Origin: Betaproteobacteria bacterium Ga0074130
Lineage (GTDB): Bacteria > Pseudomonadota > Gammaproteobacteria > Burkholderiales > Rhodocyclaceae
Assembly (NCBI GenBank): GCA_001464495.1
Contig: LNDZ01000018.1
Coordinates: 19,167 to 83,166 of the forward strand
Reading direction: 5' to 3'
Length of the DNA stretch: 64,000 nt
Shown here piece by piece: positions 51,483 through 60,500 of this stretch (the stretch's first letter is position 1; every line of letters starts with the position of its first letter). The notes beneath the pieces were generated by a model. That model was not told the DNA's origin and did not search any database. It worked only from the letters and a program-made list of their open reading frames with translations. The translations under genes were made by a program, and so were the position numbers.

Positions 51483-52288
51483 AGCCGTTACTGTTTGCGG
51501 CGCTGATGATGGCGGTAGTAACGCATGCCGCCGCAGAGGGCGTGGAGGTCGGCAAACCTTCCGCACTACGCACCATTATTCCGGCTGAACAGCTGGAGCA
51601 ACAAGCGGGCAAACAGTACAGAGATATGCTCAAGCAGGCCGATGCTAGGCAGGCTTTGGCACCAGCCGGTCACCCTCAGCTTGTGCGTTTGCACACGATC
51701 GCCCGTCGCATTTTGCCGCATGCGGCGCGCTTTAATCCGCGGGCTGCCCAATGGCATTGGGAAGTCAATCTGATTGGCTCCAAGCAGATTAATGCGTTCT
51801 GTATGCCCGGTGGAAAAATCGCGTTCTACACTGGGCTGCTCAATACGCTCAAGTTGACGGACGACGAGGTGGCGATGATCATGGGGCATGAAATCGCGCA
51901 TGCCTTGCGCGAGCATGCCCGCGAGCAGGCGGCCAAGAGCAGCTTGACGGGGCTGGCTGGCGATGTGCTGAGCCTGCTGGCTTCTGGAAGTCGTTACGGT
52001 GATCTTGCCAATATTGCAATATCGGCCGGGGAGGGCTTGGCGGTACGTGCCTTCTCGCGTGATGATGAGCGTGATGCTGATTTGATCGGCATGGAGCTGG
52101 CTGCGCGCGGTGGCTTTGATCCGCGTGCGGGCATCACTTTGTGGGAGAAAATGGGTAAGGCCAGCAAGGGCGCACCGCCCGAGTTTTTGTCGACACACCC
52201 CTCAAATGACCGCCGGATTCAGGACATTCGCCAGCATTTGCCTGATGTCATGCCGCTCTACGAGCGTGCACAGCCTAGCCTGCAGTAA
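51479..52288 (+). CDS. M48 family periplasmic metalloprotease
   Basis: 269-residue zinc protease of the LoiP/YcaL kind. Signal peptide 1-19 (cleavage after AAA). Zinc-binding HEIAH at 137-141 with the third ligand Glu in the ERDADLIG motif at about 198-205. No lipobox is seen, so likely soluble in the periplasm. Translationally coupled to rdgC. It would take part in outer-membrane protein quality control. Confidence 0.9.
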   Translation: MKPLLFAALMMAVVTHAAAEGVEVGKPSALRTIIPAEQLEQQAGKQYRDMLKQADARQALAPAGHPQLVRLHTIARRILPHAARFNPRAAQWHWEVNLIGSKQINAFCMPGGKIAFYTGLLNTLKLTDDEVAMIMGHEIAHALREHAREQAAKSSLTGLAGDVLSLLASGSRYGDLANIAISAGEGLAVRAFSRDDERDADLIGMELAARGGFDPRAGITLWEKMGKASKGAPPEFLSTHPSNDRRIQDIRQHLPDVMPLYERAQPSLQ

Positions 52289-52297
52289 CGATTTTGG

Positions 52298-53125
52298 CTA
52301 GGCGAGGCCGCTTTCGCGGGCTTTGCGCTCACGCTCAATGCGTACGATGTAGCGCTGAATCATGTTCTGGGCCGGGGGCGGCAAGTCAACGAACTTGCAG
52401 CCAGCCCGCTTGCTCAGATGACCATTACGCAATGGAACCTCATAGAGGTTACGAACCATCAGGGTGATGTGCAGTACGCCGATCTCGGGGAGTTCCAGAT
52501 TGCAGCCGCCAAACACTTGTTCAGGGGTGAAATCGATGCCATCAGTTTGAATGGCAATCCCCCCAATGCTGATGTCTACAACATTGCGGGGAAATACTTC
52601 CACCGTGCCGTCTTCGTGTTGCAATGGGATATGGCAGACCAGTGGGCGATTGATTGGTGTGTTCAGACGGAAGTATTCGCGGCGCTGCAGGCGGAGTAGG
52701 GTCACGGGCAGTGCTGCGGCAAAAACGCTGCGCCCATCAAGCATGACTTCCCTGACGCCTGTCAAAATGAACTGCAGCTTGACCTTGGCGTGGCGAGTTA
52801 CGCAGAAAATCTTGTCAGCCGAGACCGCCCGACGATTCATCTCCTCGCTGCTACCCTTATCCAGCAAGATTTCCTCTTCATTGATGGCGAGCAGCGTGGT
52901 GAGAAGGAAATCTTTGCCGCTATTGAAGTAGAGGGTCACAAGGTCGCCCTGTGTGACGACTTGACGCAAAACGGCAAGAATCTCGCGCGGGCTGTGGAGT
53001 AGGTACTCGCCGTATTCGTCGAGATGCAATACCTCACTGTCTGTGCGCGTTTCGGGCGCGGTGTCCTGGGGGGCGTTCAAGTCCTCGTTGGGACGGTCAG
53101 CGGGAGGAGTGTCAATTTCAGTCAT
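52298..53125 (-). CDS. ycgR: Flagellar brake protein YcgR
   Basis: 275-residue c-di-GMP receptor that slows the motor. N-terminal YcgR domain at about 40-145, PilZ domain at about 148-255 with the binding motifs RREYFRLNTP and DISIGGIAI. The first 35 residues are acidic and variable. It lies downstream of the FliK-like and FlhB-like genes on the same strand, next to the flagellar block. Confidence 0.93.
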   Translation of the reverse strand: MTEIDTPPADRPNEDLNAPQDTAPETRTDSEVLHLDEYGEYLLHSPREILAVLRQVVTQGDLVTLYFNSGKDFLLTTLLAINEEEILLDKGSSEEMNRRAVSADKIFCVTRHAKVKLQFILTGVREVMLDGRSVFAAALPVTLLRLQRREYFRLNTPINRPLVCHIPLQHEDGTVEVFPRNVVDISIGGIAIQTDGIDFTPEQVFGGCNLELPEIGVLHITLMVRNLYEVPLRNGHLSKRAGCKFVDLPPPAQNMIQRYIVRIERERKARESGLA

Positions 53126-53161
53126 GCTTACTGCTCAGGTGGGTGGTGCGCAATATTAAGC

Positions 53162-53458
53162 TTATTCCATGCCAGATGGCATGATGCCCTTTTCTTCCAC
53201 CTGATAGAGCCAAGCGAGCAGCTCTGCAACTGCCACATAGAGCTGTGGCGGGATGTTCTCATCAATATCCACCTGCAGGAGCAGCGTGACCAGTTCTGGC
53301 GATTCATGAACATAGACGCCATGGCTTTTGGCTCGATTGATGATTTCTTCAGCGATCAAGCCGCGCCCACGCGCGACTACTTTCGGCGCTGCGTCGCCAG
53401 GTGCGTAGGCAAGTGCAACCGCCAGCGCCCGTTCTTTGGCGACCTCATTCGGATTCAT
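53162..53458 (-). CDS. FlhB-like C-terminal domain protein (FlhB2/FhlB)
   Basis: 98-residue stand-alone copy of the cytoplasmic domain of the export switch FlhB. It shows the strings AVALAYAPGDAAPKVVARGRG and LIAEEIINRAKSHGVYVHESPELVTLL. The autocleavage NPTH motif is missing. Such short genes pair with a FliK-like gene in many Proteobacteria; its start overlaps the FliK-like gene end by 14 bp. Role in hook or export control is inferred. Confidence 0.85.
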   Translation of the reverse strand: MNPNEVAKERALAVALAYAPGDAAPKVVARGRGLIAEEIINRAKSHGVYVHESPELVTLLLQVDIDENIPPQLYVAVAELLAWLYQVEEKGIMPSGME

Positions 53459-54557
53459 GACGTACCTGGGCTGCTTTTAGCGTGATACCTGCGGCTGCAA
53501 GGGCATCGGTCAAGACCGGCAATTCGTCACGTAGATCGGCCGCGGTCGCCCCGACTGGCGTGGTCAAATTTAGTTGGAGGCTATTTCCGACGATGCGCAA
53601 TTTCGCCTCGACGCTGCCTAAGCGAGGCGTGGATAGTTTCAGTGTCGTCAGCCATGGTTGTGCCTCTTCAACATCGCGGGCTGCCTGCTGTTTTTCTTCC
53701 TCGATTTCCCATTCCATCGGCTGGCCAGGCCATGCTTCGCCATGCCACAGCAGGCGTTGATTTGCGGCGGCTTCCAGTTGTTGGTGGACCAGTGGTCTGA
53801 GTTCGCTAGGTAATACCTGCGTCTCACTCCGGCTCGCTACAGAAGATGTTTCACTGCTGCTGGTTGTGCGGATGTCGTCAGTGCCGGTAGCAGGGGCTTT
53901 GTTAGTAGGGCTTGAACTTTCAGTCTCTGCTTCTTGGACAGCACGAGCAGGAGATTGACCCTCTGGTGTCGCTGGTATGAGCTTGGATAGCTGTCCTTGT
54001 GGTTCTTGCAGCAAGGAGGCTAAAGGCAGCTTGCCTGCAATCCATTGTGCTTGATGGGATTCGTAAAATAGGCCACTTTGCGTCACCGCCTGTTGCAGTG
54101 CGCTGGCCAGTGGGGCACTCGCACTCGGGGGCGCATTGAGCAAAGGTTGCCCACGATTGAGGGCAGCACTTTTGCTGCCAGGCTCCTCGCTGAGTAAGCG
54201 GCCAATCAACTGCGCGGCAGGTGAAAGCGTGGTGTTTTTACTAAGTTCGGCGCCGTCGAGCGTATCGGGTGCAACCGTGCGTGCCGTAATTGCCTTGGTG
54301 CCACGCTCAATGACAACAAGCTCGAGTACATCTCCCGCCTTGGCCCCTTCGGGTAAGGCGAGTGTCAGCGACCTACCTGCAACGAGGGCACGATAAGTAT
54401 TTTCCGGGAGGATTTCCTGAATCCGAGCCTGGAAAATCTGTCCAGGCTGCAAGTCAGGCAGGTCACTTGGAATGCCACTAATAGGCGCGGCGGGCTGAAG
54501 TGGGCCATCGCCAGGGAGCCGCATGCGGACGCCTACGTCAGGCGGTATTAGCGCCAT
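53445..54557 (-). CDS. Second FliK-like hook-length control protein
   Basis: 370-residue protein. Pro/Ser/Thr-rich from about 120 to 250 and a FliK-type C-terminal domain at about 275-365 (WPGQPMEWEIEEEKQ, TLKLSTPRLGSVEAKLRIVGNSLQLNLT). The typical FliK is at 40391-41569, so this is a diverged second copy. It overlaps the FlhB-like gene, suggesting the two products act together. Confidence 0.8.
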   Translation of the reverse strand: MALIPPDVGVRMRLPGDGPLQPAAPISGIPSDLPDLQPGQIFQARIQEILPENTYRALVAGRSLTLALPEGAKAGDVLELVVIERGTKAITARTVAPDTLDGAELSKNTTLSPAAQLIGRLLSEEPGSKSAALNRGQPLLNAPPSASAPLASALQQAVTQSGLFYESHQAQWIAGKLPLASLLQEPQGQLSKLIPATPEGQSPARAVQEAETESSSPTNKAPATGTDDIRTTSSSETSSVASRSETQVLPSELRPLVHQQLEAAANQRLLWHGEAWPGQPMEWEIEEEKQQAARDVEEAQPWLTTLKLSTPRLGSVEAKLRIVGNSLQLNLTTPVGATAADLRDELPVLTDALAAAGITLKAAQVRHESE

Positions 54558-54590
54558 ATGGGCCTCCGGTCAGCGGGGGGAATGTTTCGC

Positions 54591-54608
54591 GGTGGCACAT
54601 AGGCCACC
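54591..54608 (-). terminator. Stem-loop between fliT and the FliK-like gene
   Basis: GGTGGC-N6-GCCACC hairpin in the 56-bp space after fliT. No T-run follows, so it may only lower read-through into the FliK-like gene or stabilise the fliDST message. Confidence 0.35.
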
Positions 54609-54613
54609 TATGC

Positions 54614-54949
54614 TCAGATGCTGTGGGCGCCGTAGGCCTGATCGACCTGGCGCTTTTTGCGCGAACCGCCAAGAAATTGGCGCACCTGCTCCATCCATGG
54701 TTCGGTATGGCGCCGAATCTCGGCATCATCAGCGAGTATGCGCTGGATGAGTGCAGCTTTGCGCTCACGTTCTACGCTTGCGAGGCGAGCGCTTTCATCA
54801 TCCTCAGCAAGACGTAAACGCAATGCGCTGACCGAGCGTTCGAGCTCAATCAGGCTATCCCAGTCATTGCTGCGCGCCGCTTCAACCATGCGCGCTGACA
54901 GGGTGGTCATCTCTTCGTAGATTTCGATTTGGCTTGGCATTGCAAGCAT
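54614..54949 (-). CDS. fliT: Flagellar chaperone FliT-like protein
   Basis: 111-residue helical protein; heptad-rich with many charged residues and the string LIQRILADDAEIRRHTEPWMEQVRQFLG. FliT proteins bind the cap protein FliD and the export ATPase. Sequence similarity within the family is low; the call relies on place after fliD-fliS and on length. AGGGGC lies before the ATG at 54949. Confidence 0.8.
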   Translation of the reverse strand: MLAMPSQIEIYEEMTTLSARMVEAARSNDWDSLIELERSVSALRLRLAEDDESARLASVERERKAALIQRILADDAEIRRHTEPWMEQVRQFLGGSRKKRQVDQAYGAHSI

Positions 54950-54957
54950 GTTAGCCC

Positions 54958-55383
54958 CTAGGCGGCAGCGCGATTTGCTGAAACTACTGCAGGATCATCC
55001 GCTATTTCTTCCCAGGCAGCCTTCAATTCACCGAGAAGACGGGAAACTTCCTCAATTGCCGCGGCATCATTGTGCAGGTTCGCATGCAGTAGCCTTGCAC
55101 TCATGTAATCGTAGAGTGCGTAAAGGCGTTCTGCCAACTCGCCGCCAACTTCTAGATCAAGGCTGGCACGCAAGCCATTGATGATGATATCGATGGCCTT
55201 GGAGATGGATCTGCCCTTCTCGTTAATGTTGTGCTCTGCCATGTGTGTTGTGGCGGAAGACAAGGCAAGGATTGCACCGTCAAATAGCATCAGGATCAGC
55301 TTGTGCGGGCTTGCAGCAGCAACACCTGTTTCAACCCCGACAGTGGCGTAGTTTTGGGCAAAGTTCTTTGTCGCAGCGAACAT
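54958..55383 (-). CDS. fliS: Flagellin export chaperone FliS
   Basis: 141-residue four-helix chaperone that keeps flagellin unfolded for export. The strings ASPHKLILMLFDGAILAL and ISKAIDIINGLRASLD-like region (ISKAIDIIINGLRASLD) are diagnostic. It follows fliD by 11 bp. Confidence 0.94.
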   Translation of the reverse strand: MFAATKNFAQNYATVGVETGVAAASPHKLILMLFDGAILALSSATTHMAEHNINEKGRSISKAIDIIINGLRASLDLEVGGELAERLYALYDYMSARLLHANLHNDAAAIEEVSRLLGELKAAWEEIADDPAVVSANRAAA

Positions 55384-55394
55384 GGTCTTTTCCT

Positions 55395-57692
55395 TTACTT
55401 CTTGGAATTGTTCAATGTAGAGAGCTGTTGCTCAAGGAAGGTGGAAGTTTGTTGCATGCTTGCAATCATCGAGTCGAGCGCGTTGAATTGGGCGCGATAA
55501 CGTGCTTCGATAACGGTGAGGCGGCGGGCAAGGACTTCCCCCCGATCTGCGAGTGCAGTGATTGAGCCATTTAGGCCTACTGTCCGTGTCGCAATGGATC
55601 CGCTCGTAGAAATAGTGCTGCTGATGGCTTGATCAAGGCGGACAGCAAAGCCGGAGTCGATGCTTAAAGTGCCACGAGCACCAAGCGCTCCTCCTAGGAC
55701 TTCTATCTTTAATCCAGCAGCATCACCACTCGGTGCAGTAAGGGTTCGCCCGAACCCTGTTGCGACAACACCGCCAATCGTTCCCCCTGCATTGACTGCC
55801 GTTGAGCCGGTTGTCGCGGAGCCAAATAGGTTTGTGACTGCGGTACTGGCGGTCAGTGTGACCGATGAGCCTGCACCGTAGCCTTGTGAGGTAATTGCGA
55901 TCTCAGTACCCGCTGCCTGAGTGGTTGTGCCAAATATGTCTGCAAACAGGGTGCTTGTGCCATCAACGGCAATGCTGACATTTCCAGCCTGACCGAAAGA
56001 TCCACTGACCCGCAATAAATTGCCAGATTCAACGCTCACTGTTGATGCATTTGCACCAAAAGCTGCGTTGATGGCGGTCTGGAGACCAGTGGCAAGCGCT
56101 GTGGCATCTGCAAAGGTTTGACCTGCCAGTGAAATGGTCTGGAGAACGCCACCAATGGTGACTTGAAGCGAGTCATTGCCAGTCGTTGGGCTGAACGGGT
56201 AAGTGAGGGTGCTGAGGTTGATGTTGCCCGTGCTGCTCGCCGCCGTCGCTGCCGTGACCGATACCGAGCTACCTTTGTCGCTAAGAGCACTATTGATCTT
56301 GGATTGCAGTTCGGCCGCAAGCGTCGCATTTGTATAGCTGCCAGCAGCCAATGTGATGCTAAGTGCGGTGCCATCCACGCTCATTGCAATCGCGTTATTG
56401 ACGCCAGCCGTTATTGTTAATGAGCCTGTTGCAGCAACCCCCGTCAGAGAGCTCCGCGTTGCGAGCTGAGTAACATTGACTGCATAGTTGCCAGGCTTGG
56501 TTGCTGTCGTGCTGCTTGAATACTTGATGAGCGAATCGCTGGCATTGCCAACGGTAGTGAACAGGCTGGCAATGTCTTTGGTGTAGTCGTTCAGTGATGC
56601 TGTCAGCTTTGCGGTATCAAGCGTCAGCGTGCCATCCTTCTTGAAGCTGATTCCGGCATCTGTGAGGCTGGTATAACCGCCTGATGCGAAGGGGAGGATG
56701 GTATTAAAGACGCCTCGCAATTGGGCTTGTATGGACAATGCCGTCGCATCACCTTGCAAGGTGCCAGCAACCTTGGTTTCAGCGTTGTAGCCTGTTAGCG
56801 TTGTTAGCGTAGTCTTAAGTGTGTTGTACGCGGTGACGAAGCCTTGAATTGACGTCGCAATACTGCTGCTGTCGCGAATGACTGACAACACTGTCGAGCT
56901 ACCTACATTTGTCTTGGCTAAGGTGAGTGTCACACCATCAAGCGCATCAGTGATGGTGTTAGAGGCGCGTGTCATGCTGATGCCATCGAGTGTGAACTCG
57001 GCATCTTTAGCCACTTGCGACTCCGTCATGCTGCTTGGGTATGTGCCGCTTGCATCATAGGCTAAGCCTGAAAGGCTGCCGCTGGTCTGTATGCGGAGCT
57101 GGTTTTCTAGCCCGGTATCGTTGGAAGTGAGCAGTAAGCGATACCCGCCGCCGTCATTGACAATGGTTGCCGTAATGCCTGCGTTAGCGGTGTTGATGGC
57201 GTCTCGCACACCTGACAGCGTGTTTTGCGCAGCAGAGATCGTGATTGTTTTGGCGCTTTTATCGCCATTCAGGGCGAAGCCGCCTCCCGAGTAGCTACCA
57301 AAGTCGATCGACATGGTGCCGCTACCGACAGTGCTTGTTGTGGTCGCGTAGGTGCTGGATGTTCTCAGCTTGTGAGCCTGTGCAAGGCTTTCGACTTCAA
57401 GCGTATAGCTGCCAATATTGGCATTGCTGGCTGCGCTCGCGGTGGCGATTGTGGTGTCAGCGACGCTGGCCTTCTGCGTATTGAATGCGGAGGGTGTTGA
57501 GAGCTTGTTGACTGCAGTTTGGAAGGTCGACAATGCCCCCTTAAGGGAACCGTACGCAGTAATCTTTGACTGAAAGGCGGCTTCTTTTTTGGCGAGCTGG
57601 GTAATCGGGGCCCGCTCAATCTCCATGAGCTTGGTAACCAGACCTTCGATATCGAGACCGGAACCAAGTCCGGTAGAGCTTAAAGACGCCAT
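55395..57692 (-). CDS. fliD: Flagellar filament cap protein FliD
   Basis: 765-residue cap protein that helps flagellin polymerise. N-terminal domain with LSSTGLGSGLDIEGLVTKLMEIERAP and the C-terminal coiled coil (ALADRGEVLARRLTVIEARYRAQFNALDSMIASMQ) are clear. At 765 residues it is longer than the usual 450-680; the extra length lies in Ser/Thr/Gly-rich outer domains at about 300-650. The promoter is a sigma-54-like site upstream. Confidence 0.93.
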   Translation of the reverse strand: MASLSSTGLGSGLDIEGLVTKLMEIERAPITQLAKKEAAFQSKITAYGSLKGALSTFQTAVNKLSTPSAFNTQKASVADTTIATASAASNANIGSYTLEVESLAQAHKLRTSSTYATTTSTVGSGTMSIDFGSYSGGGFALNGDKSAKTITISAAQNTLSGVRDAINTANAGITATIVNDGGGYRLLLTSNDTGLENQLRIQTSGSLSGLAYDASGTYPSSMTESQVAKDAEFTLDGISMTRASNTITDALDGVTLTLAKTNVGSSTVLSVIRDSSSIATSIQGFVTAYNTLKTTLTTLTGYNAETKVAGTLQGDATALSIQAQLRGVFNTILPFASGGYTSLTDAGISFKKDGTLTLDTAKLTASLNDYTKDIASLFTTVGNASDSLIKYSSSTTATKPGNYAVNVTQLATRSSLTGVAATGSLTITAGVNNAIAMSVDGTALSITLAAGSYTNATLAAELQSKINSALSDKGSSVSVTAATAASSTGNINLSTLTYPFSPTTGNDSLQVTIGGVLQTISLAGQTFADATALATGLQTAINAAFGANASTVSVESGNLLRVSGSFGQAGNVSIAVDGTSTLFADIFGTTTQAAGTEIAITSQGYGAGSSVTLTASTAVTNLFGSATTGSTAVNAGGTIGGVVATGFGRTLTAPSGDAAGLKIEVLGGALGARGTLSIDSGFAVRLDQAISSTISTSGSIATRTVGLNGSITALADRGEVLARRLTVIEARYRAQFNALDSMIASMQQTSTFLEQQLSTLNNSKK

Positions 57693-57790
57693 GACATCAA
57701 TACCATTTGATGATGTAAGAGTTAACGGAAGCCGCTAGAAAAACTGTAGAGCAGATTTTATTGCCGGATAAACGCGCTTTGAGCTGAATA

Positions 57791-57806
57791 TGCATGAAGC
57801 GTGCCA
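57791..57806 (-). promoter_or_regulatory. Sigma-54-like promoter of the fliDST genes
   Basis: TGGCAC-GCTTC-ATGCA on the minus strand, one base off the -24/-12 consensus (A for T in the -12 box). About 100 bp upstream of fliD, after a strong terminator, where a new promoter is needed. Confidence 0.6.
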
Positions 57807-57883
57807 TGCAAGGCTATTCTGTCTGACTTCATTGTAGCTGCCTTAACGGCAGACTGACAGTCCAATCCTAGGCGAAAGCCCGT

Positions 57884-57919
57884 AAAACAAAAGGCCCGCA
57901 TTTGCGGGCCTTTTGTTTT
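57884..57919 (-). terminator. Rho-independent terminator between flaG and fliD
   Basis: 17-bp perfect arms (57884-57900 and 57903-57919) with a 2-nt loop and A/T runs on both outer ends. It ends the fliC-flaG message, separating it from fliDST. Confidence 0.95.
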
Positions 57920-57934
57920 GACTCATGCGGGTGC

Positions 57935-58300
57935 TCAGGCTGAATCCCTAAGCAGAAACCCCTTCATTTGTTCAATACTGCGAGCAATCGCCAACACCTC
58001 TTCCGAGGGTAGTTGGCGAATCATATCTCCGGTTGAACTGTCGACAACTGTGACAATGGTTCTGCCAGTGGTGTCATCTACGGAGAACTGCAAGTTATTT
58101 GCCTTGGCTTGAACGGCAATCTCGATTTCCTTGATCGCCTCAGCCAGTTGCACAGACTGCGTCGCCGTATCTGGGGTCTGCTCAGGTTGAGCCTGGGCAG
58201 CCACAGCCACAGCAGGCGCAGTAGTGCCGCTGTTTTGTGCAGCCGGAGTCGATAGCGATAACCTGCTACTGACTTGACTGCTGACTGTTGGAATACCCAT
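57935..58300 (-). CDS. flaG: Flagellar protein FlaG
   Basis: 121-residue protein. The FlaG domain sits at about 55-120 (LQFSVDDTTGRTIVTVVDSSTGDMIRQLPSEEVL). FlaG proteins affect filament length. Downstream of the flagellin gene with a hairpin in between; translation start ATG 58300 has GGAGACGG upstream. Confidence 0.92.
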   Translation of the reverse strand: MGIPTVSSQVSSRLSLSTPAAQNSGTTAPAVAVAAQAQPEQTPDTATQSVQLAEAIKEIEIAVQAKANNLQFSVDDTTGRTIVTVVDSSTGDMIRQLPSEEVLAIARSIEQMKGFLLRDSA

Positions 58301-58324
58301 GTTCCGTCTCCTTGCTCTGGTCCG

Positions 58325-58354
58325 AAGGGGTGACAGCTTGCGCTGACACCCCTT
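58325..58354 (-). terminator. Stem-loop between fliC and flaG
   Basis: 13-bp arms with one mismatch (58325-58337 and 58342-58354), loop TTGC, 25 bp past the flagellin stop. No T-run. Probably a partial terminator or RNA stabiliser that keeps flagellin mRNA in excess over flaG. Confidence 0.6.
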
Positions 58355-58378
58355 GCAGACCTACGCGATACGGTTAGC

Positions 58379-60403
58379 TTAACCTTGCAGCAGGGTCAGA
58401 ACCTGCTGGGGCAGCGAGTTGGCCTGAGCCAGCATCGCCACACCGGCCTGTTGCAGAATCTGCGCACGGGTAAGGTTAGCAGTTTCAGCCGCAAAGTCAG
58501 CATCCACAATCCGGCTACGCGAAGCCGTCAAGTTTTCAGCAGTTGTTTGCAGGTTCGAGACCGTTGCGTTGAAGCGGTTTTGAACAGCACCCAGGTCGCC
58601 TCGAGCCGCATTGACTTGCGCCAAGGCATTGTCGATTGCCGTGATTGCAGCATTCGCGCCAGAGACCGAGGTCAGATCAACCAGATCAAGTGCTTGACCG
58701 CTCTTGCCCGAACCATACACACCCGCATCGATACCGATATTGGTGGTACCTGTTGCAGTGGTACCGCGATCAAGGTCGATCGAGCCGGCCGAGGTGAGTG
58801 TGACGCGACCCACGAAGGTGCCTGCAGCCGATACACCTGTGGAAGCCGCAGTCAGCGTGGTGAAGGACAGGACGATGTTACGACCATCAGCAGCCGTCAG
58901 TTTCACGCCCAAGGTGTCTGAACCACCATCAGTTGCTACCACACCGGTACGTCCGGAGATCCTGTTGATGGCATCGACCGTTGCAGCACGATCCTTTGCC
59001 GTATCACTTACGGTCGAGAAGGAGTCGGTGGTGACGCCGTTGATGGTGATGGTGCCAGCAGCTGCTGCAGCTGTCATTGCGCTACCTGACAGCTCATTCT
59101 TAGCGGTTGCGGTTACGCCGGTTTCTCCAGCTGCCTTGTTGATTGCGGCAGCCTTAGCGATAGCAGAGGCACTTTGCGAGGCTGAAGATGCCGTATCGTA
59201 GCTGCTCAGCGAGGCGCCGATCAGTACGCCGTTGATCTTGATGTCGCCCGATGCCAGTGCAGTGGTCGTACCTGCATCCTTGGCGGTGACATACGCTTGT
59301 TGTGCAGCATATTCGCCAGCGCGGAGACCGGTGTTGGCGATGGTGCCTGTGCCTTCAGTAATGCTGATGGTCTTGCTGGAGCTGAGCGAGTAGCTACCGT
59401 AGGTGACTGCGTCAGCGGTTACGCCGCTTGCAGCCGAGGTGATTGTGGTGAAGCTGACGGCAATGTTGCGGCCGTCTGCAGCGACCAACTTAACACCGCT
59501 GTTGTCATCTTCAGTATCGATGGCAACCACGCCGGTGCGGTCGGAAATTGCGTTAATAGCCGCAACTACCGATTGGCGAGTAACCGAGGTGTCTGTGGTA
59601 GTCGAGATCGAACCTGTGGTCACACCGTTAATGGTAATGGAACCGGTGGCGGCAGCTGCCGTCATGGCGGCGCCTTCAGCGGTGTTAGTGTTGACCGATG
59701 CCGTTACGCCAGTTTGCTCGCTGTAGCGGTTGATTGCTGCAGTCTTGGCGATGGCGGAAGAGGCGGCGCCAGTCGAGGAGGAAGCGTCGTCAGCAGCCGA
59801 AGAGCCGCCGATGGTCACGCCGTTGATGATCACGTCACCGGTCGACATGGCGCTGTCGTCGCCCACGCCGCTCACGGCGGACTGGCTGCCGGTACCGATC
59901 ACACTGGTACGCGCGCTGTTGGCGGTGATCGAAATGGTTTGACCAACGTTGGCGCCAACCTGGAAGGTGGCAGCGGTGAAGGTGCCGTCGAGCAGGTTTA
60001 CGCCGTTGAAGGCGGTGGTGCTGGCGACACGGTCAATTTCAGCCACGAGCTGATCAACTTCAGCTTGCAGTGCTGCTCGGTCGATCGAGGTGTTGGTTGC
60101 GTTGGCAGACTGAACGGCCAGTTCGCGCAGACGTTGCAGGTTGTCGCCGATGGTGCCGAGGGCGCCTTCAGCCGTTTGAGCTAGGGAGATACCGTCGTTG
60201 GCGTTACGGGTAGCTTGGTTCAAGCCGCGAATTTGCGAGTTGAAGCGGTCAGCAATACCCAGGCCGGCTGCGTCATCTTTTGCGCTGTTAATACGCAGAC
60301 CCGAGGACAGACGCTGGAGGGCGCTCTGCAGGGAGCTCTGCGAGGTGTTGAGGTTGCGTTGCGCATTCAGCGACGCAAGGTTGGTGTTAATAATCTGTGC
60401 CAT
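58379..60403 (-). CDS. fliC: Flagellin FliC with duplicated central domain
   Basis: 674-residue filament subunit. D0/D1 domains are conserved at both ends (residues 1-160 and 565-674). The middle carries two copies of a unit of about 170-200 residues starting at about 188 and 385; each holds flagellin-IN type motifs (e.g. ITINGVTT at about 256 and 452, SGVKL/LGVKL-AADGRNI further on). Typical flagellins have 280-500 residues, so this one has a thick outer layer. AGGAGAG precedes the ATG. A sigma-28 promoter lies upstream. Confidence 0.96.
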   Translation of the reverse strand: MAQIINTNLASLNAQRNLNTSQSSLQSALQRLSSGLRINSAKDDAAGLGIADRFNSQIRGLNQATRNANDGISLAQTAEGALGTIGDNLQRLRELAVQSANATNTSIDRAALQAEVDQLVAEIDRVASTTAFNGVNLLDGTFTAATFQVGANVGQTISITANSARTSVIGTGSQSAVSGVGDDSAMSTGDVIINGVTIGGSSAADDASSSTGAASSAIAKTAAINRYSEQTGVTASVNTNTAEGAAMTAAAATGSITINGVTTGSISTTTDTSVTRQSVVAAINAISDRTGVVAIDTEDDNSGVKLVAADGRNIAVSFTTITSAASGVTADAVTYGSYSLSSSKTISITEGTGTIANTGLRAGEYAAQQAYVTAKDAGTTTALASGDIKINGVLIGASLSSYDTASSASQSASAIAKAAAINKAAGETGVTATAKNELSGSAMTAAAAAGTITINGVTTDSFSTVSDTAKDRAATVDAINRISGRTGVVATDGGSDTLGVKLTAADGRNIVLSFTTLTAASTGVSAAGTFVGRVTLTSAGSIDLDRGTTATGTTNIGIDAGVYGSGKSGQALDLVDLTSVSGANAAITAIDNALAQVNAARGDLGAVQNRFNATVSNLQTTAENLTASRSRIVDADFAAETANLTRAQILQQAGVAMLAQANSLPQQVLTLLQG

Positions 60404-60500
60404 GGTGAACTCTCCTGTTTGTTTCCGCTGCGTTAATCACCGGGATACTGCTTCGGTCTTTGACTTAGGCAGCGGTGCGATTTCCGCTGTCACAGATGCA

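Noticed and set aside
57884..57919. 17-bp inverted repeat as a mobile-element end
   Set aside because: Structure, loop and T-runs are those of an intrinsic terminator; no target duplication or transposase is present.
59297..60184. 295-codon Gly/Val/Asp-rich frame on the plus strand
   Set aside because: Lies fully antisense to the flagellin gene; its composition follows from the repetitive flagellin codons.
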